Assembly (NCBI RefSeq): GCF_002000365.1
Contig: NZ_MVBK01000090.1
Span: forward strand, 1 to 32,695
Reading direction: 5' to 3'
From: Thioalkalivibrio denitrificans
GTDB lineage: Bacteria > Pseudomonadota > Gammaproteobacteria > Ectothiorhodospirales > Ectothiorhodospiraceae
Length of the DNA: 32,695 nucleotides
Each line of letters begins with the position of its first letter. Position 1 is the first letter of the stretch. This document shows positions 8,126 through 14,724 of the stretch, piece by piece. The notes beneath the pieces were generated by a model that saw only the letters and a list, made by a program, of their open reading frames with translations, ran no database searches and had not been told where the DNA came from. The position numbers and the translations under genes are program-made.

Positions 8126-8887
8126 ATGACACCCGAACAACTCCTCGCCTACCAGCCACCGCCCGACCTGCTGGCGGAACGCGTCATCCTCATCACCGGT
8201 GCCGGTGCCGGCGTCGGACGCGCCCTGTCTCTGGCTTGCGCACGCCTGGGTGCCACGGTGATTCTCCTGGACAAGGAGATCAAGGCCCTGGAAGCGGTCT
8301 ATGACGAGATCGAGCAGTCGGGCGCACCACAGCCGGGTATCTATCCCATGAACCTGGAAGGCGCCACCGCCAAGGATCACGAGGATCTGGCAGACAACCT
8401 CGCGTCGCAAATGGGGCGGCTGGACGGCTTGGTGCACAACGCCGGATGGGTCGGCAGTCTGACACCGTTCAAATATTACGACGTGGAACTCTGGTCACGG
8501 GTGATCACCACGAACCTCCACGCACCCTTTCTGCTCACGCGGGCGGTGCTCCCCCTGCTGGAGGCCGCACCCGACCCTGCCATAGTGTTCTCCGCCCATG
8601 ACAGCGCGCGCGCCTACTGGGGCGCCTTCGGCGTCGCCAAGGGCGGCCAGGAGGCGATGCTGAAGATCCTCTCGGAGGAATACGCCGGCGAGCGCTTCAT
8701 ACGCGTCAACGGAGTGGACACCGGCCCGCTGAGAACCCGGATGCGTACCCAGAACTACCCCGGCGAGAACCCCAACAAGCACCCGACACCCGAGGCCGTG
8801 CTCGCCCCCTACCTCTACTTCCTCGGTCCCGACGCCGGCCGCACCACCGGCGAGATCATCCGCCTCGAAGGCAAGGTGGTTGCCTGA
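8126..8887 (+). CDS. YciK-like short-chain dehydrogenase with Phe in place of the catalytic Tyr
   Basis: A 253-residue SDR protein. The cofactor loop TGAGAGVG is at 24-31, NAG at 105-107, and the structural Asn130 in TNLHAPF is kept. The overall sequence fits the YciK family, whose genes often sit near ubiG and the Gph/MupP phosphatase in gammaproteobacteria. The usual YxxxK motif reads FGVAK: Phe168 (codon TTC at 8627-8629) stands where Tyr is expected, while Lys172 is kept. The catalytic Ser region is SAHDS with Ser156 at minus 12. Tyr164 lies one turn earlier. The protein may therefore be inactive as a classical reductase or may use Tyr164. No clear ribosome site precedes the ATG; coupling to hpnE 21 bp upstream is plausible. 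Confidence 0.82.
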   Translation: MTPEQLLAYQPPPDLLAERVILITGAGAGVGRALSLACARLGATVILLDKEIKALEAVYDEIEQSGAPQPGIYPMNLEGATAKDHEDLADNLASQMGRLDGLVHNAGWVGSLTPFKYYDVELWSRVITTNLHAPFLLTRAVLPLLEAAPDPAIVFSAHDSARAYWGAFGVAKGGQEAMLKILSEEYAGERFIRVNGVDTGPLRTRMRTQNYPGENPNKHPTPEAVLAPYLYFLGPDAGRTTGEIIRLEGKVVA

Positions 8888-8897
8888 ACTGCGCGTT

Positions 8898-9254
8898 TGC
8901 CACGAGAAAGGCATGTTCTCTCGCGAAGGCGCGAAGCTCGCAAAGAAAACCTCTTAGGGTATTTAACGGTCTTGGATTGCCGGGCCGTGCCTGCCGATGC
9001 GACGAGGTTCTGCGTCCTGCCAGTGGTGGGCAAAACGCCCCTTTACCACGAAGCACACGAAGGTCACGAAGAAAAAGACTTTCTCTCGCAAAGGACGCAG
9101 AGCACGCCAAGAAGGGCTTGTATGGTGAGACGCCGCCGGACGCGGAATCATGTCGGCACGGCGGGCACGGCCCGCCCTATGAATCGGTTTCCTTCGCGGG
9201 CTTCGCGCCTTCGCGAGAGGACATGTTTTTTCTTCGTGCCCTTCGTGGTTCAAC
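8898..9254. repeat. Interspersed mosaic repeat, copy 3 (between yciK-like gene and DUF2007 gene)
   Basis: Two joined elements. The left part (8898 to about 9035) starts at TGCCACGAG and has a TCTCTCGCGAAGGCGCGAAG array. The right part (about 9042-9254) runs from TTACCACGAAGCACACGAAG through TCTCTCGCAAAGG arrays and an inverted GGCGGGCACGGCCCGCC hairpin to inverted TTCGCGAGAGG and CTTCGTGGTTCAAC ends. The terminal GGTTCAA supplies the TGA stop of the minus-strand DUF2007 gene (9250-9252). No gene was found in this 360-bp stretch. Confidence 0.88.
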
Positions 9255-9567
9255 CCGTATTCCGCTCGCGTCCGCAATTCCAGCACTGCGTAAACGCCGC
9301 TTCCAGGTGCTCGCCGCAGCCGGGGCAGGTCCAGCCGGTGGCATCCTCGGGGCCGACGGCGGTGACCGCCTCGATGATCTCCCGCGCCCGGGATTCGTCG
9401 TCGTCCTCCATGACCCATACCTCGGGCCAGCATTCCGTGGGCGGCAACTCTCCTGCCGCACCCGTCAGCAGGCCATGTCGCACGATGGCGCGAATGCCCT
9501 CGTTTTCAAGCACGCCCTGGATGAAACCGGCCGCAGCCACATCGCTGGCTGAGAAGACCCGCTTCAT
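9250..9567 (-). CDS. DUF2007 domain protein with C-terminal zinc ribbon
   Basis: A 105-residue protein. Residues 1-70 match the DUF2007 (putative signal-transducing) fold: MKRVFSASDVAAAGFIQGVL, then ENEGIRAIVRH, ending with a DDDESRAREIIEAV helix. Residues 81-98 form a CPGC...CWNC zinc ribbon (Cys81, 84, 95, 98). The domain is usually found as a small cytoplasmic protein of unknown role. The ATG follows the stop of the upstream gene after 3 bp, so the two form an operon. The stop codon lies within the end of a mosaic repeat, so the original C-terminus may have been altered by the insertion. Confidence 0.8.
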   Translation of the reverse strand: MKRVFSASDVAAAGFIQGVLENEGIRAIVRHGLLTGAAGELPPTECWPEVWVMEDDDESRAREIIEAVTAVGPEDATGWTCPGCGEHLEAAFTQCWNCGRERNTG

Positions 9568-9570
9568 GGA

Positions 9571-10173
9571 TTAACCCGAGCTCCGGGTGGCGCTCTGGAA
9601 GTACTCCAGGGCCTTCCGGACGGCGAACAACGGGGCCTCCTCGAGGCTTTCCGGATCGCCGGCAGGGCCCACGTCGGCGTAGTACTTGCGAAACGCCAGG
9701 ATGTGAATCGGCAGTTCCCTGGCAAACAGGTCATTGCCCTCAATGAAATACTGACCCAACGCCAGCACCAGGCGGGCCCGCATGGCAGGCGGTAAATCCG
9801 TGGCCTCCGTCTCCAGACGAACCTGCGGCAATTCACCCGTTGCCGCGTCCACCGTCAACCGGACCCGCTCCGCTGGCCCCGTCACCTCGCCGAGTCTCAG
9901 TGTCTCATCCAGGTTCAGATGCCCCTTGGTGCGGACATGATCGAATGGTTGGTAGATCTTGCTGGACATGTTCACCGCCCAAAGCTCCAGCTGCTCGCGA
10001 AGCGCCGACGCCTCTTGAGCCTCGCCCAGTTCGTGCATGATCCGGGCATAGAGCAGGTCCCAGACCCAGATCTGGCCATACTCCGGCAACTCGCCCTGCG
10101 GGCTGACCATGACAGGCGAGGACGCGTCGGTAGAAAGCTGTATTTCAAAGCCAGTCAAAGGCCCTCCACCCAT
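9571..10173 (-). CDS. Uncharacterised protein, possible PHA-regulon member
   Basis: About 200 residues, acidic, no signal peptide or membrane segment, no motif I recognise. The middle (LLYARIMHELGEAQEASALREQ) and the C-terminal third (ARLVLALGQYFIEGNDLFARE) look helical. Three starts are possible: TTG 10197 (after GAGGGG), ATG 10173 (poor ribosome site) and TTG 10158 (GGAGG 4-5 bp upstream). I prefer 10173 or 10158 because the 10197 start lies inside an ATTGCACAA element shared with the phasin operator and about a dozen bases past a TATACT -10 candidate (10209-10214). It is cotranscribed with the DUF2007 gene and shares the strand of the neighbouring phaB-phasin unit, but a strong terminator separates them. 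Confidence 0.6.
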   Translation of the reverse strand: MGGGPLTGFEIQLSTDASSPVMVSPQGELPEYGQIWVWDLLYARIMHELGEAQEASALREQLELWAVNMSSKIYQPFDHVRTKGHLNLDETLRLGEVTGPAERVRLTVDAATGELPQVRLETEATDLPPAMRARLVLALGQYFIEGNDLFARELPIHILAFRKYYADVGPAGDPESLEEAPLFAVRKALEYFQSATRSSG

Positions 10174-10188
10174 AGTGTTAAAAGGCAG

Positions 10189-10214
10189 ATTGCACAACCT
10201 TGCCCCTCAGTATA
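10189..10214 (-). promoter_or_regulatory. Candidate promoter -10 and partial PhaR-type operator of the uncharacterised gene
   Basis: Read on the minus strand, TATACT (10214-10209) is followed 11 bp later by TTGTGCAAT (10197-10189). The nine bases TTGTGCAAT are identical to the start of the phasin operator, and both lie at or just after a -10 box. The rest of the phasin site (GCAACA) is not kept here. No good -35 was seen. Confidence 0.35.
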
Positions 10215-10226
10215 CCAAGTGGGGTT

Positions 10227-10266
10227 CAGTCAGCTGAGTGCTGATCGCTGAGTGCTGAGTGCTGAC
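10227..10266. repeat. Short direct-repeat array (GCTGAGT units)
   Basis: Units of CAGTCAGCTGA, GCTGAGTGCTGA and GCTGAGTGCTGAGTGCTGA follow each other, with a core period of 7 bp. It lies between the uncharacterised gene and the phaB terminator. Such GCTGAGTGCTGA arrays occur between genes in many bacteria; no function is known to me. Confidence 0.7.
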
Positions 10267-10270
10267 CAAC

Positions 10271-10297
10271 AAAAAAAAAGGGCCCCTGGCGGGGCCC
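10271..10297 (-). terminator. Rho-independent terminator after phaB
   Basis: On the minus strand, a GGGCCCC-GCCA-GGGGCCC hairpin (arms 10291-10297 and 10280-10286) is followed by a run of nine T (10279-10271). It lies about 20 bp past the phaB stop, so it ends the phasin-phaB transcript and insulates the genes at 9250-10173. Confidence 0.9.
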
Positions 10298-10319
10298 CAA
10301 TGGGGGGGAGGTATTTCGT

Positions 10320-11063
10320 TCAGGACATATACAGACCGCCGTTCACCGGGATGTTGGCTCCAGTGATGTAATCGGCCTTGCTGCTGCTCAGAAAACCCAC
10401 CACGTGTGCGATTTCCTCGGGCGTCCCCATGCGCCTCATGGGCACCTGGGCGACGATCGCCTCCCGGACTTCATCGGGCATGGCAAGCGTCATGGCGGTG
10501 GCGACATAACCCGGGGAGACGGAATTGACCGTCACGCCCTTGGTGGCGGCCTCCTGGGCCAGGGACATGGTGAAGCCGTGGATGCCGGCCTTGGCGGAGG
10601 CGTAGTTGCACTGGCCAAACTGACCCTTCTGGCCGTTGACCGAGGAGATGTTGATCACGCGGCCGAAACCACGCTCCAACATGCCCTCGATCACGTGCCG
10701 GGTGACGTTGAACACGCTGTCCAGGTTGGTGGACATGACTTCCCGCCACTGCTCCTCGGACATCTTGCGCAGGGTCTTGTCCCGCGTGATGCCCGCACAG
10801 TTGACCAGGATGTCCACCGGCCCGATGCGCTTCTCGACGTCCTCGATCATCGCCCGGGCGCCCTCGAATGAGGACACGTCACCGGGCGCGATCTCGACCT
10901 CGATACCGTCGGCCAGCTGTTCCTGCTGCCAGGCCTTGGCCTGTGACTCCAGCTCCGGCAGGTAGTTGGCGACCACCAGGCAGCCGCGGCCGGTCAACTC
11001 CCGGCAGATGGCTGTTCCGATGCCGCCGGTCCCGCCGGTCACCAGGGCTACACGTCTCGACAT
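10320..11063 (-). CDS. phaB: Acetoacetyl-CoA reductase PhaB (first copy)
   Basis: A 247-residue NADPH-type SDR. Cofactor loop TGGTGGIG is at 9-16; catalytic residues are Ser141, Tyr154 and Lys158 within SSVNGQKGQFGQCNYASAK, with Asn113 in the STNLDS motif. The GITRDKTL and SVNGQKGQFGQ stretches are diagnostic of PhaB. It reduces acetoacetyl-CoA to (R)-3-hydroxybutyryl-CoA for PHA synthesis. The usual NNAG motif reads NCAG (Cys89). The phasin gene lies 33 bp upstream on the same strand, and a strong terminator follows. A second phaB lies at 13974-14723; the two are clearly related but differ through much of the N-terminal half. Confidence 0.93.
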   Translation of the reverse strand: MSRRVALVTGGTGGIGTAICRELTGRGCLVVANYLPELESQAKAWQQEQLADGIEVEIAPGDVSSFEGARAMIEDVEKRIGPVDILVNCAGITRDKTLRKMSEEQWREVMSTNLDSVFNVTRHVIEGMLERGFGRVINISSVNGQKGQFGQCNYASAKAGIHGFTMSLAQEAATKGVTVNSVSPGYVATAMTLAMPDEVREAIVAQVPMRRMGTPEEIAHVVGFLSSSKADYITGANIPVNGGLYMS

Positions 11064-11096
11064 GGCTCCGCCTCCTTCCGGCTTTCCCGCAGCCTT

Positions 11097-11471
11097 TCAG
11101 GCGGCACGCTTGGCGGTGGCGGAAGCAGCCTGCTTGACGTTCTCGCCGGCGCTCTTGACGGCCTCGTCCACCAGCTTGCTGGCGGAATCACGGGCCTCGC
11201 TGAGCACTTCGGAGCCGCTCTTGCAGCTGGTCAGCACCTTCTGGCCATACTCGCGGGCCAGCTCGGCCTGACCGGACACCACTTCCTGGTAGCCCTTGGC
11301 CTTGGCCATCAGCTCCAGGTTCTTCACGCCGGTTTCCACCCAGGCGTCCACCAGCTCCATCTGCTGGCTCATCAGCTTCTCCAGGGCGGCCTGGTTGATC
11401 TCGGCCAGACGGCGGGAGGTCTCAAAGGCGCTCTCGCCCATCTTGTTCATCATTTCAAACATGTCTTTCAT
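11097..11471 (-). CDS. phaP: Phasin (PHA granule-associated protein)
   Basis: A 124-residue, mostly helical, alanine- and glutamate-rich protein of the phasin family. It opens with MKDMFEMMNKMGESAFETSR and continues with the phasin-like INQAALEKLMSQQMELVDAW and YGQKVLTSCKSGSEVLSEA. Phasins coat PHA granules and set their number and size. The ATG at 11471 follows GGAGGG by 8 bp; a longer reading to 11540 has no family similarity and crosses the operator. The C-terminal KQAASATAKRAA is mildly basic. It is the promoter-proximal gene of the phasin-phaB unit and is strongly predicted to be PhaR-regulated. Confidence 0.9.
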   Translation of the reverse strand: MKDMFEMMNKMGESAFETSRRLAEINQAALEKLMSQQMELVDAWVETGVKNLELMAKAKGYQEVVSGQAELAREYGQKVLTSCKSGSEVLSEARDSASKLVDEAVKSAGENVKQAASATAKRAA

Positions 11472-11509
11472 GGTTTTACCCTCCGGGGTAGCGTTTCGGG
11501 ATTTCGGCA

Positions 11510-11528
11510 ATTGCTGCATCGCAGCAAT
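11510..11528. promoter_or_regulatory. Perfect dyad in the phasin leader
   Basis: ATTGCTGC-ATC-GCAGCAAT, with 8-bp arms 11510-11517 and 11521-11528 and a 3-bp centre. It lies directly downstream of the PhaR-type operator in the untranslated leader, about 40 bp before the phasin ATG. TGC/GCA-rich dyads are the sort of site PhaR binds, so this is probably a second operator half. Confidence 0.55.
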
Positions 11529-11542
11529 GTTGCATTGCACAA
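11528..11542 (-). promoter_or_regulatory. PhaR-type operator at the phasin promoter
   Basis: On the minus strand the site reads TTGTGCAATGCAACA. It overlaps the last bases of the -10 box, so a bound repressor would block transcription start. The same GTGCA-TGCAACA pattern with one change lies upstream of phaE (16045-16057). The phaR gene itself is in the window. Confidence 0.6.
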
Positions 11543-11568
11543 TATAGGCTCCGGGGATCGGAAGTCAA
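11541..11568 (-). promoter_or_regulatory. Sigma-70-type promoter of phasin-phaB
   Basis: On the minus strand, TTGACT (11568-11563), a 16-bp spacer and TATATT (11546-11541). Both hexamers are close to consensus. The phasin ATG is about 70 bp downstream, leaving room for the two operator elements. Confidence 0.7.
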
Positions 11569-11692
11569 GGGCTCCGATGAAATTTTCCTCCAGCCGTCTA
11601 TCGATCCGGACCTGACCCCGATGGGGCACCGACCGGAATAATGGGCAACCCTGGGGCGTTTCACCCAATGAACCCCTGGAAAGGCCACCGAA

Positions 11693-13138
11693 ATGCCCCT
11701 CTTCCCGCCCCGCATGAGCCAGGAACGCAGGATTCCCCGCCTTCCCTGGTTTGTCCTCTTGTTGCCGGCCTTCCTGTTCTCGGCCGCCTCCGGGGTCTCC
11801 GCCCAGGAGCCGGAACCCCAGAGCATGCGCGCCGACCCGGACCACGTGCGTATCTGGAACGGCTTCGTGGACGATGCCTACCAGCTTCACCTGCAACAGC
11901 TTCGGGACCATCCCGTGCGCACCGAGAGCCGACTCGGCGGCTACGCACCCGGCACATCCGCGGGCCCGGAGTTTTACCGCGAGGTGTCCTATTACGACGA
12001 GGCATCCGATCGATTGCTGAGCCGGATTCGCTGGGAGAACGGCGAAATCCACTCCATACATGGCATCCAGGTGTTCCTTCACCACGACGACGGCCGGGTC
12101 GCGGTGGAGTACACGGCCACGTACTTGCCGGAGTTTCGCAATGCGCCCATACAGACCATCGTGAATCTCCATCACCGCACGGGGGATCTGCGCGCCTTCC
12201 GACAGTTCGATGCCTCAGGAAGCAGACTGTATGAGCAGTGCCGGGGCACCCACGAGGGCGAATCTGTCTGGGTAGAGGCGGAGTTCTTCCCCGTTCCCGA
12301 TGAACTGCGGGACACCGATCTGTACCAGCGCTGCTTCGCAAATCTCGACGAATCCCCGGGGAACCGCCTTGATCCCCTGCACGCCAGCAACAGGGTGCGT
12401 CAGTGGCCTGCCTACGTCCCCGCCTCCCGCGCAGAACTGGACCGACTGATCGAGCAGTACGACCGCCAGATTCCCGTCACGCCGTTGCGCGGCGATCTGT
12501 GGGTAAAGCGCGGTGATGCCTATTTCCTGCGCGGCGACTTCGATCGGGCCATCGCCGACTACGAGGCCGCACTCGACATCGACGAGGCCCTTGACGGGGC
12601 GTGGTTCGGACGCGGTATGGCGCTGGCTCGCAAGGGGAAAATCCGAGAGGGCATCGAGGATATGAACGTCTACCTGGAACGCAATCCCGAGTGCTCGCTG
12701 GGCTATACCAAACGCGGGATTCGTTACCTGTGGCTCGGAAAGCCCGAGCGCGCAGAGGCGGATTTCCGCGAGGCGCTGCGTATCGACCCCAACAACGCCG
12801 AGGCGCACAGCGACCTGGGCGTCGTGCTGGCGCAGAGACAGGATTACGAGGCGGCCGTCGAGCACATGGAAGCCGCCGTGCGCAACGACCCGACCTACCA
12901 GAAGGCGTACCACAATCTGGCCATGGTGCATTACCTGCAGGACCGGCCGGACAAGGCGATGGAAGCCGTGGATTCAGCGCTGGAGATCGCCCCCTACGCG
13001 CGCGATTCCCTCATGCTCAAGGGGGAGATCCTGAAAGCGGTGGGTGAAGACGATGCCGCCCGGGAACTCCAGGAGGCCGCCAGCACCCTGCCCCGGCGCG
13101 ACTGGTCGGAGCGTGTGCCGCTGACGACACAACCCTGA
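11693..13138 (+). CDS. Exported TPR-repeat protein
   Basis: A 481-residue protein. Residues 1-37 form a signal peptide with hydrophobic core WFVLLLPAFLFSAASG and a likely cleavage after VSA. Residues 40-265 form an N-terminal domain I do not recognise, with Tyr/Trp-rich strands. Residues 267-463 carry about five tetratricopeptide repeats, for example RGDAYFLRGDFDRAIADYEAALDID and LGVVLAQRQDYEAAVEHMEAAV. It is predicted to be periplasmic and to act as a protein-binding scaffold. The ATG follows GGAAAGG by 8 bp. It sits between the phasin-phaB unit and phaR, and ends 9 bp before the convergent phaR stop. A PHA role is not indicated by its sequence. Confidence 0.85.
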   Translation: MPLFPPRMSQERRIPRLPWFVLLLPAFLFSAASGVSAQEPEPQSMRADPDHVRIWNGFVDDAYQLHLQQLRDHPVRTESRLGGYAPGTSAGPEFYREVSYYDEASDRLLSRIRWENGEIHSIHGIQVFLHHDDGRVAVEYTATYLPEFRNAPIQTIVNLHHRTGDLRAFRQFDASGSRLYEQCRGTHEGESVWVEAEFFPVPDELRDTDLYQRCFANLDESPGNRLDPLHASNRVRQWPAYVPASRAELDRLIEQYDRQIPVTPLRGDLWVKRGDAYFLRGDFDRAIADYEAALDIDEALDGAWFGRGMALARKGKIREGIEDMNVYLERNPECSLGYTKRGIRYLWLGKPERAEADFREALRIDPNNAEAHSDLGVVLAQRQDYEAAVEHMEAAVRNDPTYQKAYHNLAMVHYLQDRPDKAMEAVDSALEIAPYARDSLMLKGEILKAVGEDDAARELQEAASTLPRRDWSERVPLTTQP

Positions 13139-13147
13139 AGGAATCCG

Positions 13148-13666
13148 TCAGCCCTTGTTCTCCGGGTCGTCCTTGGGATCCTTGTCGGATGAACCGCCCT
13201 TGGTGCCGGGCATGGGGAAGCCGGCGGCCTTGAAGAACTCGCTCTGCATGTCCTGCCAGAATTTGAGATTGCGGCGGGTCATCTCCCCCACATCCCACAC
13301 GTCCTTGGTGCCCATGGCCTCATGCATCTGCCGCGCGAAGCGCTGCTGCTGCTCCGAGAAAAACCGCAGGCTCTGATCCAGGTAGCCGGAGAAGGCATCG
13401 TGCACCGCCTCGTCATAGAAGCGGATGAAGCGCGTCAGCATCTCCGTGGTGAACAGGGGATCACCGCCGGTCTCCTGATCGGTGATGATCTGGATCAGGA
13501 TGCTTCTGGTGATGTCCTCACTGGTCTGACTGTCCAGCACCTTGATGTCGGTTCCCGAACGCACCAGCTTCTGCACGTCACTGAGCGTGACGTAGCGGCT
13601 TTCCTCGGTGTCGTACAGCCGACGATTCGGATACTTCTTGATGATGCGCGGTTCGTTCACCCTCAC
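13148..13666 (-). CDS. phaR: Polyhydroxyalkanoate synthesis repressor PhaR
   Basis: A 172-residue protein with the PHB accumulation regulator DNA-binding domain at the N-terminus (RIIKKYPNRRLYDTEESRY, then VTLSDVQKLVRSG). The PHB-accumulation regulatory repeats follow at about 55-95 (SEDITRSILIQIITDQE and LTRFIRFYDEAVHDAF). PhaR binds TGC-rich operators when free and PHA granules when polymer is present, which derepresses phasin. The start is placed at GTG 13666, preceded by GAGGGAG; the longer ATG reading to 13711 adds residues unlike the family. Its own upstream region runs into a mosaic repeat at 13728. The C-terminus is charged (SDKDPKDDPENKG). Confidence 0.92.
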   Translation of the reverse strand: MRVNEPRIIKKYPNRRLYDTEESRYVTLSDVQKLVRSGTDIKVLDSQTSEDITRSILIQIITDQETGGDPLFTTEMLTRFIRFYDEAVHDAFSGYLDQSLRFFSEQQQRFARQMHEAMGTKDVWDVGEMTRRNLKFWQDMQSEFFKAAGFPMPGTKGGSSDKDPKDDPENKG

Positions 13667-13727
13667 TGCTCCCTCAGACCTTCGGTGCCCCGGTTTCAAT
13701 CGCGACGGCACGCTGGAAAGACATTTC

Positions 13728-13965
13728 TACCACGAAGCGCACGAAGAACACGAAGAAAAAAAGAAATGTTCTCTCGCAAAGGCGCGAAGCACGCAAAGAA
13801 AACCGTAATCATAGGGCGGGCCATGCCCGCCGATTCAGCCATCGGTTAATGTCCGATGGCGCGCCGAGAGCGCATTGCAAACACGCTCATTCCTTGGCGT
13901 GCTTTGCGCTCATTGCGAGACACCAATTTGACTTTTCTTCGTGCCCTTCGTGTGCTTCGTGGTGA
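13728..13965. repeat. Interspersed mosaic repeat, copy 4 (between phaR and second phaB)
   Basis: Starts TACCACGAAGCGCACGAAGAA, carries a TTCTCTCGCAAAGGCGCGAAGC array, the ATAGGGCGGGCCATGCCCGCC hairpin, then inverted CTTGGCGTGCTTTGCGC and a terminal CTTCGTGGTG. The ends are inverted repeats with one mismatch. It occupies most of the 307-bp gap between phaR and phaB and ends 8 bp from the minus-strand phaB stop, so no separate terminator for phaAB was found. Confidence 0.88.
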
Positions 13966-13973
13966 ACAATCAT

Positions 13974-14723
13974 TTAGTGCATGTGCTGGCCGCCGTTGGC
14001 GGCCAGGTTGGCGCCGGTGATGAAGCCGGCGTGTTCCGAGGCCAGAAAGGCTACCACATGGGCGATCTCTTCGGGACGCCCGAGGCGCCCGACCGGAATC
14101 TGCGCGATGATCTTCTCACGCACATCCTCAGGCACCGCCATCACCATGTCGGTGGCGATGTAACCGGGAGAGACGGTATTCACCGTCACCCCCTTGCGGG
14201 CCACTTCCTGGGCCGCGGACATGGTGAAACCATGAATGCCCGCCTTGGCAGAGGCGTAGTTGGCCTGGCCGAACTGCCCCTTCTGGCCGTTGATGGACGA
14301 GATGTTGATCACCCGGCCCCAGCCTCGCTGCGCCATGTCCGCGAGCAGGGGCTGGGTCATGTTGAACACGCTGTCCAGGTTGGCGTTGATCACCTCGCGC
14401 CAATGCTGGGGCGTCATCTTCTTGAGGGTGGTGTCTCGGGTGATGCCGGCGTTGTTCACCAGGACATCCACGGGGCCCAGATCCTCGGCGACCTGGTTGA
14501 TGAGCTTCACGCAGGCATCGTAATCGCCCACGTCGCAGGCGTAGATGGCCATGTCATAGCCCTGCTCCTTCAACTCCGCCTGCCAGGTCCTGGCCTTTTC
14601 CTCGTTGCGATAGGTCGTGGCCACGCGCGCGCCAAGGTCGGCGAGACGCGTGCAGATGGCCGTGCCGATGCCGCCCGTGCCGCCGGTGACCAGGGCAACC
14701 CGTCCTCTCAGTTCTCCGCTCAT
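13974..14723 (-). CDS. phaB: Acetoacetyl-CoA reductase PhaB (second copy)
   Basis: A 249-residue SDR with the PhaB hallmarks: TGGTGGIG at 13-20, NNAGITRDTTL at 90-100, and Ser143, Tyr156 and Lys160 within SSINGQKGQFGQANYASAK. It makes (R)-3-hydroxybutyryl-CoA from the acetoacetyl-CoA produced by PhaA. The start at 14723 is fixed by context: the phaA stop and this ATG are separated by one base (TGAcATG). This copy has the standard NNAG motif, unlike the first copy. Having one phaB with phasin and one with phaA suggests separate regulation or different chain-length or cofactor preference; the latter is speculation. Confidence 0.94.
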   Translation of the reverse strand: MSGELRGRVALVTGGTGGIGTAICTRLADLGARVATTYRNEEKARTWQAELKEQGYDMAIYACDVGDYDACVKLINQVAEDLGPVDVLVNNAGITRDTTLKKMTPQHWREVINANLDSVFNMTQPLLADMAQRGWGRVINISSINGQKGQFGQANYASAKAGIHGFTMSAAQEVARKGVTVNTVSPGYIATDMVMAVPEDVREKIIAQIPVGRLGRPEEIAHVVAFLASEHAGFITGANLAANGGQHMH

Positions 14724-14724
14724 G

